Below the pieces are notes generated by a model. That model had not been told where the DNA came from. It saw nothing but the letters and a program-made list of their open reading frames with translations, and did no database searches. Source: Spiro-02 sp964465155 (GTDB lineage: Bacteria > Spirochaetota > Spirochaetia > Sphaerochaetales > Sphaerochaetaceae). Taken from it: a stretch of DNA of 11,178 nt. The stretch lies in contig CAYXIH010000064.1 of NCBI GenBank assembly GCA_964465155.1, positions 1 to 11,178 on the forward strand, in the 5' to 3' direction. Within the stretch, counting starts at the first letter, position 1. Every line of letters starts with the position of its first letter. A program made the position numbers and the translations under genes. Below, piece by piece: positions 5,732-11,178 of this stretch.

Positions 5732-7723
5732 CTAGTAGGAGAGACCGTGTCCGAACGGGTACAGTGTGTCGTTGGCTGCATAGCCAGGAAGGTCGGGATC
5801 CTGGTCGATGATCGCCTGCACGTTGGACGCCAGGGCAAACGGAAGCTTGCCACAGGGGTTGAACGCACCGGTGACCACGTCCAGCAGGGCGTTGTCGCTG
5901 ACACCGAAGGTGGCGAGGATGGCACCTGCATCACGCACCCCGCTTGCCTCGTCGATGACGTACGGCTGGCGGAAGTTGATGGAGATGATCGTGTTCTCTG
6001 CACCAACGGTATCCATGACCTGCTGGATGGTCTCCAAGGAGGGAGTCATCACCCAAGTCGTTGCAGTAGCCATCTCGGAGAGGCTCATCATGTTGATCTC
6101 CGAGGGGACCGGTCCGCCGAACATCGTGGTGACGGTGGAACCGTCGGCATAGGTGTACGGGGTGCCGTCCTCCTGCATGGCCTGTGCGACGCTGTTGGTG
6201 ATCTTCACACGGATCAGGGCAAGGTCTGCTCCCTCTGCCGTTGCCCCGGTGTTGCCGTCGATGACATCAAAGCCATACTGCTTTGCAACATCTGCATTGG
6301 CATTGTTGACATAGAGGGTCTTTCCCTGTGCTGCAACGGGAAGGATACCCTGGTTCTCCAGCAGGACGATCGACTTGCGCTGGGCCTCCATGGCCAGGCG
6401 CTGGTAGTCTGCACGGCCAACGGTGCGCTGTGCNNNNNNNNNNNNNNNNNNNNNNNNNNNNNNNNNNNNNNNNNNNNNNNNNNNNNNNNNNNNNNNNNNN
6501 NNNNNNNNNNNNNNNNNNNNNNNNNNNNNNNNNACGGAATACCCTTCCAGGCCCCAAGCGCGGGGTCCGATGATGCCGGTGTCGCTGTTGACGTTGCCGA
6601 CGAACCCAAGTTCGTCGCGAAGCAGCGTCTCAAGGATACCCTTGTTGAACGCCATGCCGACACCCACCGACTCATCATATTCGACATCGTCTGCAGGCTT
6701 GTAGACATCCTGCATTCCAACTGGGATGCCATAGTAGGGCATCACGGAGGTCAGGCCTGCGTCGATTGCCGCCTTGAACGGCTTCCAATGGTCTGCGAAT
6801 CCGTTGCCGGTGTAGGACTGCTCGCGGCCAAACGGGTAGTGGGGGTCAAAGCCGGAGAGCTGGGGACCGCCGCCTGGGAAGTGCTTCATCGTCAGCACGA
6901 TGCTGTCGCTGGTGATCTCGCTGCCCTGGAGGTTGGAGACCAGCGTCCGCATGATGTCGCTGTTGAGGTCCGAGTCCTCTGAGAAGGTCTCATGGATGCG
7001 GTACCAGCGTGGCTCGGTGGCAAGGTCTGCCATGTAGCCATACATGCCGCGCAGGCCGATGGAGTTCCATTCGCTGTTCATGATCTGAGCGAACTGTGCG
7101 ATCAGGTCCATGTCGCGGGTTGCCGCAAGCCCAGCTTCCTTGGGCCACGTCGAGAACGAGCCGGAGGAGACGTTGATCCCGAAGCGGGCATCATGGTCAT
7201 AGTGGTTCCTGGCATTGGACTTGAACAGCGCGGGGATACCCAGCCGTGAGGACTCTGCCATCTCCTGCACCGTGTTGGTGAACATCGCAGCTTCATAGGC
7301 TGTGATCTGTGCACCACTGCGGGCATTGAGGTTTGCATTGTTGGGAGTATCGGTGACCGTGTTGCGGAAGATGAAGCGGCGCATGTTCTGCTCGTTGACA
7401 TAGTTGTCTGCAAGCTTTCCTGCCTTGCCACCCACTTCTGCGTTGAGTGTGTCGATCATCATCATGCCAGCTTGTTCCTCGAGGGTCATCTTGCCGATGA
7501 GGTCCTGTGCACGTTCGGAGGCAGGGAGCCTCCAGTCTTCGTATGCGTCAAGCATCCCGTTGTCGTTGAGGTCCTTGAACTGCAGTCCGTTGACGGTGAT
7601 CACGTTCTTCATGTGGGCCTCGATCTCGGGCTGCACAATGCCAGCTGCTTCCATGGCCCCGTTGGCGAAGCACATGGAGGTGCCTAGCGCGAGCACGGCG
7701 ATCCGTGCGATATGTTTCTTCAT
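5732..7723 (-). CDS. Exported glycoside hydrolase family 3 protein
   Basis: A probable beta-glucosidase or related exo-glycosidase of family GH3; the exact sugar is not predictable. A signal peptide covers about residues 1-20 (KK start, hydrophobic core, small residues near CFA); there is no good lipobox, so periplasmic or secreted. Residues 51-62 form an EF-hand/dockerin-like calcium loop (D51, N53, N55, D59, E62). The TIM-barrel part includes KHFPGGG at 280-286, and the likely nucleophile is D381 in VNSDTGIIG. The second domain includes RKSIVLLEN, and the protein stops exactly at PFGHGLSY, so the fibronectin-III-like tail of many GH3 enzymes is absent. ATG at 7723 has AAGGAG (7730-7735) six bases upstream. 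The 100-N gap removes an internal section after residue 396; the stated length and frame across it are provisional. Confidence 0.92.
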   Translation of the reverse strand: MKKHIARIAVLALGTSMCFANGAMEAAGIVQPEIEAHMKNVITVNGLQFKDLNDNGMLDAYEDWRLPASERAQDLIGKMTLEEQAGMMMIDTLNAEVGGKAGKLADNYVNEQNMRRFIFRNTVTDTPNNANLNARSGAQITAYEAAMFTNTVQEMAESSRLGIPALFKSNARNHYDHDARFGINVSSGSFSTWPKEAGLAATRDMDLIAQFAQIMNSEWNSIGLRGMYGYMADLATEPRWYRIHETFSEDSDLNSDIMRTLVSNLQGSEITSDSIVLTMKHFPGGGPQLSGFDPHYPFGREQSYTGNGFADHWKPFKAAIDAGLTSVMPYYGIPVGMQDVYKPADDVEYDESVGVGMAFNKGILETLLRDELGFVGNVNSDTGIIGPRAWGLEGYSXXXXXXXXXXXXXXXXXXXXXXXXXXXXXXXXXXAQRTVGRADYQRLAMEAQRKSIVLLENQGILPVAAQGKTLYVNNANADVAKQYGFDVIDGNTGATAEGADLALIRVKITNSVAQAMQEDGTPYTYADGSTVTTMFGGPVPSEINMMSLSEMATATTWVMTPSLETIQQVMDTVGAENTIISINFRQPYVIDEASGVRDAGAILATFGVSDNALLDVVTGAFNPCGKLPFALASNVQAIIDQDPDLPGYAANDTLYPFGHGLSY
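6434..6533. other. Assembly gap of exactly 100 N
   Basis: Positions 6434-6533 are all N. A run of exactly 100 is the customary placeholder for a gap of unknown size, so neither the length nor the reading frame across it is real information. It lies within the GH3 gene, just after RAWGLEGYS and just before AQRTVGRAD in protein order. Confidence 0.98.
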
Positions 7724-7749
7724 TTCTTTCTCCTTGAGACAGTGGTGTC

Positions 7750-7779
7750 ATTCTATGGGAAAGAAATAGATGGCTGTAA
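7750..7779 (-). promoter_or_regulatory. Candidate promoter for the GH3 gene
   Basis: On the minus strand a -10-like TAGAAT (7750-7755, 5 of 6) lies 18 bp from a weak TTACAG (7774-7779, 3 of 6). It would give a short leader with the ribosome binding site at 7730-7735. Upstream, the minus strand carries A-tracts (T8 on the plus strand at 7803-7810) that could act as an UP-like or bent element. The -35 is poor, so co-transcription from the Fic gene is also possible. Confidence 0.3.
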
Positions 7780-7836
7780 GAAGCAATTTTCTGTCTTTTC
7801 TCTTTTTTTTCGCCAATTGATGCTACTTTTTGACAA

Positions 7837-8865
7837 CTAATGGAAAGTTGTATAGGTGCATTTGTGCTGAAAGTGCTTCAGCAGTTGCCAATACCGGTCA
7901 TTGCAATAGAAGGTAGTTCCTGAGATGACCAGCTTGGTCAGCACCCCGATTCTTGCTGCAGTCTCCAGCCTCCTGCGGGCAGTCACCAGCGAACAGGCGG
8001 CATCGGAGCAGTACCGCATGGCGGTGGTGGTGGGCAAACGGAAGAGATGCTCAGCAAGATGGGCAGGGAGGACATGCTGGGTTTCGGCCATGGCCTGGGA
8101 GAGTGACACCACCAAGTCGGTTGTGAACGTAGCTGTGTCGGAAACCGCCTTCAGCATCATGCGGTGCCATGCCAGCCAGCTCTCCTGCCCATGGCAATGG
8201 ATATCCTGCAGCAGGTGCAGCATGTCCGAGGTATGGCAGGAAAACCATGCGGAGAGGGGGAGTACTCCTTGGGTGAGCAGGCCGCTGCTGCACAGGCCCA
8301 TCAGCCCTATGATCCTCCGGGTCCTGCCGTTCCCCACCGAGAATGGGGCAAGGGCCCCCATCTTGTACTGGAGTTCTCCCAGCTGCAGCAATGGGTCTGC
8401 CGTATTGCGGTTCCCCTGCAGGATCTGGCCCATGGCATGGGAAAAGTCCAGCCGCCTGGGACGGCGCACCATCTCCCCGGTGACGAAGCTGCGCAGGTGC
8501 TGGTCACAGTCGGTGCGGTACCACAGGGGGCGTTCATCCTGGATCGCCCTGATGGTTGCAAGCAGTTGCTCATCCAGGACCGTGCCGCTTCTCATGGTTT
8601 CCAGCCCGTGGGCGAGTGCCTTGGCATACGACAAGGCGCATGCGGTAGGCTTGGTGTGGGGATGGCGTGCAGTGGCAGGGAGGAACAGCTCGTGCAATGA
8701 TGCATGGATACCGTCGATGGCATAACTGCTGTACGACTCGAGCAATGTGGGAAGATGGATTGCAAGCCACGGCTTGGAGAGGGTCCTGCAGCTCCCTTCC
8801 AATATTCCCAAAGCATGCCGTGCATGTGCCAAAGGCTCATGCAATTGCCGTGTTGTCTCCTCCAC
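7837..8865 (-). CDS. Fic-family protein with degenerate active site
   Basis: Fic proteins usually transfer AMP (or another phosphate-containing group) to target hydroxyls using a HPFxxGNGRxxR motif. Read from the GTG at 8910, this protein has 357 residues and the motif APFSVGNGRTRR at 188-199: the catalytic His is Ala (A188) and the acidic residue at the second x is Val, while the GNGRxxR anion-binding part is intact. An N-terminal class II inhibitory motif (S/T)xxxE(G/N) is visible as S62-YAI-D66-G67, with Glu changed to Asp. The C-terminal ~80 residues look like a winged-helix. I prefer the GTG at 8865 (342 residues) because GGGGGA lies just upstream; the GTG at 8910 has no clear ribosome site. 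The frame is fully open, so it is not a decayed pseudogene. It lies 113 bp upstream of the GH3 gene. AMPylation as usually catalysed is unlikely; binding or an altered reaction is possible. Confidence 0.85.
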   Translation of the reverse strand: MEETTRQLHEPLAHARHALGILEGSCRTLSKPWLAIHLPTLLESYSSYAIDGIHASLHELFLPATARHPHTKPTACALSYAKALAHGLETMRSGTVLDEQLLATIRAIQDERPLWYRTDCDQHLRSFVTGEMVRRPRRLDFSHAMGQILQGNRNTADPLLQLGELQYKMGALAPFSVGNGRTRRIIGLMGLCSSGLLTQGVLPLSAWFSCHTSDMLHLLQDIHCHGQESWLAWHRMMLKAVSDTATFTTDLVVSLSQAMAETQHVLPAHLAEHLFRLPTTTAMRYCSDAACSLVTARRRLETAARIGVLTKLVISGTTFYCNDRYWQLLKHFQHKCTYTTFH

Positions 8866-8919
8866 CTTGTTTCCCCCGCCAACTACGGTAGCAGATTCAC
8901 AGCCGAACACAAGGGGTTG

Positions 8920-8937
8920 GTGATATCACATATGTGA
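8920..8937. promoter_or_regulatory. Overlapping palindromes between divergent genes
   Basis: GTGATATCAC (8920-8929) and TCACATATGTGA (8926-8937) are perfect palindromes sharing four bases, giving GTGA/TCAC half-sites in alternating orientation. They lie between the divergently read Fic gene and the small gene at 8997, just upstream of the latter's candidate -35. Two overlapping perfect palindromes here suggest an operator bound by a dimeric regulator. Which protein binds is unknown. Confidence 0.5.
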
Positions 8938-8944
8938 GCATCCT

Positions 8945-8972
8945 TTCTCATTTTGGCAAGCGTGAGTATATT
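8945..8972 (+). promoter_or_regulatory. Candidate promoter for the small gene at 8997
   Basis: TTCTCA (8945-8950, 4 of 6) and TATATT (8967-8972, 5 of 6) are 16 bp apart. Transcription would start near 8979, just ahead of the ribosome binding site AGGAGG. Confidence 0.35.
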
Positions 8973-8996
8973 TGGGGGAGGAACAGGAGGTGCAGC

Positions 8997-9464
8997 ATGC
9001 TGAACAAGCGGCATATTGAGATGATGGACATGATATACAGGTCCCTGGGGGATGACCTCAAGGTCAGCCTGCCACCAGCACAGATCTTTCCTGGCGAAGA
9101 CGTGCAGCGGGACCTGCGGGAACTGGGGCAGCGGGGATATGTGGAGCTGCATGAAGATATCGAAGGCAACAAGCATGTTGTGACGGGCATCGGTGGGACT
9201 CTCAAGGGGCGTTCGTTTGTGCACGGGACCCTTTCCAAGGAAGAGATGCACCAGATGGAGCAGGTGTTCGACCGCCTGCGCAAGGAGTATGCCCAAGACC
9301 CTGCGGTGCAGAAGCTCACCCAGGAAGCCCAGCGCTCCCTGCAGGCCGGCAAGGCAGCCACACCAGGCTTCTTCAGGAAGCTGGGGACTGACTTGGAGGC
9401 CGTTGGGATCCACATCGGGAACTGGATCGACGAGTATGGGGTTGCCCACCTCTTCGGGCTCTAG
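8997..9464 (+). CDS. Hypothetical protein with possible winged-helix N-terminus
   Basis: A 155-residue protein that I do not recognise. ATG at 8997 is preceded by an excellent AGGAGG (8985-8990) with a six-base spacer; an in-frame GTG at 8934 lies in the palindromic region and lacks a ribosome site. Residues 1-75 look like a compact helix-turn-helix with a beta wing (DVQRDLRELGQRGYVEL followed by a GNKHVVTGIGGTLKGRSF hairpin-like run). A charged helical stretch follows (about 78-115), then a C-terminal segment GTDLEAVGIHIGNWIDEYG, probably helical. No membrane span, signal peptide or metal motif is visible. It diverges from the Fic gene across paired palindromes, so a regulatory role is conceivable but only inferred. 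Its stop overlaps the stop of the convergent UPF0210 gene in the tetramer CTAG. Confidence 0.82.
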   Translation: MLNKRHIEMMDMIYRSLGDDLKVSLPPAQIFPGEDVQRDLRELGQRGYVELHEDIEGNKHVVTGIGGTLKGRSFVHGTLSKEEMHQMEQVFDRLRKEYAQDPAVQKLTQEAQRSLQAGKAATPGFFRKLGTDLEAVGIHIGNWIDEYGVAHLFGL

Positions 9465-10825
9465 TTCTTGAAGCTGTGGATGGGGGCAGGGATCCTTCCC
9501 CCTCGCTCTATGAAATCCTTGCATGAGTAGGTGTTCACCGGCATGACCGGTGCATACCCCAGCAGCCCACCAAACTCCGCTTCCTGACCAACACCCTTTC
9601 CAATGACGGGGATGATCCTCACGGCCGTGGTCTTCTGGTTGATCATTCCGATCGCCATCTCGTCGGCAATGATGCCCGAGATGGTGCTAGCGGGGGTATC
9701 CCCGGGGATTGCGACCATGTCCAGGCCAACGGAGCAGACACAGGTCATTGCCTCCAGCTTCTCGATTGTCAGGGCACCACACCGGGCGGCGGTGATCATG
9801 CCATGGTCCTCGCTGACGGGGATGAATGCCCCGCTGAGGCCACCGACTGAAGAGGATGCCATGATGCCACCCTTCTTGACGTTGTCGTTGAGCAGGGCAA
9901 GGGCAGCGGTAGTGCCAGGTGCCCCGACCATCTCCAAGCCCATTCCCTCGAGGATCTCGGCAATGCTGTCGCCGATGGCCGGGGTGGGTGCCAGCGAGAG
10001 GTCCAGGATACCAAATGGGATGCCAAGCCTGCGGCTTGCCTCCTGGGCTACCAGCTGGCCGACACGGGTGATCTTGAATGCCATTTTCTTGATGGCTTCG
10101 CACAGGGTACCAAAGTCCTCGCCACGGACACTCTCGATTGCATTCTTGATGACACCAGGACCACTGACACCGACATTGATGACATTGTCGGTCTCCGTCA
10201 CGCCATGGAATGCCCCGGCCATGAAGGGATTGTCGTCCGGGGCATTGCAGAAGACGACCAGCTTGGCGCAGCCAATGCTGTCATGTTCCTGCGTCAGCTC
10301 CGCTGTCTGGCGGATGATCTGTCCCATGAGGCGAACAGCGTCCATGTTGATGCCCGTCTTGGTGGATGCAAGGTTGACGGAGCTGCATACCCTGGCGGTG
10401 GTTGCGAGGGCCTGGGGGATGGAACGGATGAGCAACAGCTCGCTATGGGTCATGCCCTTGGCGGGAAGCGCACTGTAGCCACCGATGAAGTTGACGCCCA
10501 CTGCCTGGGCAGCGGCATCCAGCGTCTTTGCGATCTGGACAAAGTCCTGCTCGCAATGGCAGGCAGAAGCGCCGATGAGGGCGATTGGTGTGACCGAGAT
10601 GCGCTTGTTGACGATGGGGATGGCATATTCGCGCTCTATCTCACGCCCCACTCGCAGCAAGTCATGGGCAACGGTGGTGATCTTGTTGTAGATGTTGTCG
10701 CACAAGGTACCGAGGTTGTCGGTGATGCAGTCCAGGAGACTGATGCCGACTGTGATGGTGCGGACATCGAGGTTCTCCTTCTCTATCATGGTATTGGTCT
10801 CAATGACCTCATTGATATTGATCAT
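9461..10825 (-). CDS. UPF0210 (PFL-like, DUF711) family protein
   Basis: A 454-residue member of UPF0210, annotated as 'PFL family' because the fold resembles pyruvate formate-lyase and anaerobic ribonucleotide reductase; the reaction is unknown. Recognisable stretches are GASACHCEQDF (85-95, with C89 and C91), GGYSALPAKGMT (115-126), INVGVSGPGVIKNA, GIPFGILDLSLAPTPAIGDS, and the hallmark end GGRIPAPIHSF. The length is normal for the family. I see no glycyl-radical loop of the true PFL type, so radical chemistry should not be assumed. ATG at 10825 has GAGGAG seven bases upstream, overlapping the TGA of the ACT-domain gene, from which it is separated by only 11 bases. The two genes form an operon, a pairing common in anaerobes and lactic bacteria. 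No terminator is possible in the zero-length gap to the convergent gene. Confidence 0.95.
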   Translation of the reverse strand: MININEVIETNTMIEKENLDVRTITVGISLLDCITDNLGTLCDNIYNKITTVAHDLLRVGREIEREYAIPIVNKRISVTPIALIGASACHCEQDFVQIAKTLDAAAQAVGVNFIGGYSALPAKGMTHSELLLIRSIPQALATTARVCSSVNLASTKTGINMDAVRLMGQIIRQTAELTQEHDSIGCAKLVVFCNAPDDNPFMAGAFHGVTETDNVINVGVSGPGVIKNAIESVRGEDFGTLCEAIKKMAFKITRVGQLVAQEASRRLGIPFGILDLSLAPTPAIGDSIAEILEGMGLEMVGAPGTTAALALLNDNVKKGGIMASSSVGGLSGAFIPVSEDHGMITAARCGALTIEKLEAMTCVCSVGLDMVAIPGDTPASTISGIIADEMAIGMINQKTTAVRIIPVIGKGVGQEAEFGGLLGYAPVMPVNTYSCKDFIERGGRIPAPIHSFKN

Positions 10826-10836
10826 GGCGTGGCTCC

Positions 10837-11109
10837 TCAGATGCGCTGCATCTTGTCAAAGATATCCTCACGCTGGAGCTTGATGATGCACCCGATGCCA
10901 GAACCCAGCTGCTCGAGCTCATCGGAGAGCTGGAGGAACTGCACATCAGCATGGTTGGTGTCGGTGATCATCATCATGTTGAAGAAGCCGTCGACGATGG
11001 TCTGGCTGATGTCCAGGATATTGACGTTGCGGCTGGCGAGGTAGGTGCAGACCTTGGCGATGATGCCCACCTGATCCTTGCCCACCACGGTGATAATGGA
11101 TTTGTTCAT
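10837..11109 (-). CDS. ACT-domain protein, UPF0237 family
   Basis: A 90-residue stand-alone ACT domain. ACT domains bind amino acids or similar small ligands and regulate partner proteins, usually as dimers. The GKDQVGIIAKV segment at 10-20 is the typical first loop and helix, followed by NVNILDISQTIVDGFFNMMMI. I chose ATG at 11109 because AGAGGT lies seven bases upstream and the domain begins at once (NKSIITVVG). An in-frame ATG at 11175 would add 22 residues that run through the likely promoter and look non-coding. It is the first gene of a two-gene operon with the UPF0210 gene. Ligand and target are unknown; control of the partner is inferred from the conserved gene pair. Confidence 0.93.
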   Translation of the reverse strand: MNKSIITVVGKDQVGIIAKVCTYLASRNVNILDISQTIVDGFFNMMMITDTNHADVQFLQLSDELEQLGSGIGCIIKLQREDIFDKMQRI

Positions 11110-11133
11110 AGATAGTACCTCTGTTGTTGATGG

Positions 11134-11162
11134 ATGATAGCGGTTAATCGGAGAATAATAAA
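11134..11162 (-). promoter_or_regulatory. Candidate promoter of the ACT-UPF0210 operon
   Basis: On the minus strand TTTATT (11157-11162, 3 of 6) and TATCAT (11134-11139, 5 of 6) are exactly 17 bp apart. Transcription would start near 11127, about 18 bases before the ATG at 11109. The window ends 16 bases beyond, so upstream control sites are not visible. Confidence 0.4.
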
Positions 11163-11178
11163 CACCATGGAGCATCGG

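Noticed and set aside
5660..6982. 440-codon open frame on the plus strand
   Set aside because: It is antisense to GH3, crosses the N gap and matches no known protein; it is a by-product of GC-rich third codon positions.
7832..7850. Terminator at the end of the Fic gene
   Set aside because: ACAACT and AGTTGT form only a 6-bp AT-rich stem overlapping the stop codon, with no U-run on the minus strand.
7925..8725. 266-codon plus-strand frame
   Set aside because: Antisense to the Fic gene, whose frame contains the Fic motif; no motif in the reverse frame.
8920..8937. CRP-type site
   Set aside because: CRP sites have TGTGA then TCACA about six bases apart; here the 12-bp palindrome has the reverse order (TCACA...TGTGA), so I call it only a generic operator candidate.
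8883..9524. 213-codon minus-strand frame
   Set aside because: Antisense to the gene at 8997, which has a strong AGGAGG site; the reverse frame has none.
9603..11044. Two long plus-strand frames (9603-10478 and 10205-11044)
   Set aside because: Both are antisense to the well conserved UPF0210 gene.
1..11178. CRISPR array, IS ends, integrase, tRNA or rRNA genes
   Set aside because: No regularly spaced repeats, terminal inverted repeats with transposase, or tRNA/rRNA-like segments were seen by eye.

Overview
The window reads as chromosomal DNA of a fermentative, Gram-negative-style anaerobe with GC in the upper fifties by eye. My best guess is a Sphaerochaeta-like spirochaete. The support is a ThrRS without a TGS domain, an exported family 3 glycosidase, a UPF0237-UPF0210 pair, and a clostridial-type T-box leader (Sphaerochaeta is known for heavy gene exchange with Clostridia). 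This assignment is inference from protein style; no rRNA or marker phylogeny is available here. A run of exactly 100 N at 6434-6533 shows a scaffolded draft assembly.

Layout, left to right. (1) Positions 1-3356, plus strand: the possible tail of an upstream gene, a MutT/NudG-like Nudix hydrolase, and a 970-residue fusion of an HKD (phospholipase-D-type) nuclease with a superfamily 2 helicase and a DUF3427-type C-terminus. Start and stop codons overlap (ATGA, TGATG), so this is a translationally coupled repair or defence-like unit. (2) Positions 3357-3843: a promoter and a complete threonine-type T-box riboswitch, followed by about 200 nt of structured leader. (3) Positions 3844-5607: thrS, the T-box target, ended by a hairpin terminator. 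(4) Positions 5681-8865, minus strand: a secreted GH3 glycosidase interrupted by the assembly gap and, upstream of it, a Fic-family protein whose Fic motif has lost the catalytic histidine. (5) Positions 8866-9464: a short divergent region with overlapping palindromes, then a small plus-strand gene of unknown function with a possible winged-helix N-terminus. (6) Positions 9461-11109, minus strand: a two-gene operon of an ACT-domain protein (UPF0237) and a UPF0210/PFL-like protein, overlapping the preceding gene tail-to-tail at CTAG.

How parts work together: uncharged tRNA-Thr should bind the leader and switch thrS on. The Nudix and HKD-helicase proteins are probably made together. The ACT protein probably regulates or partners the UPF0210 protein. 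The most unusual items are the Thr T-box in a probable spirochaete, the Fic protein with H-to-A in the active site plus E-to-D in the inhibitory motif, and the Nudix/HKD-helicase unit. I found no mobile element, CRISPR array, tRNA or rRNA.
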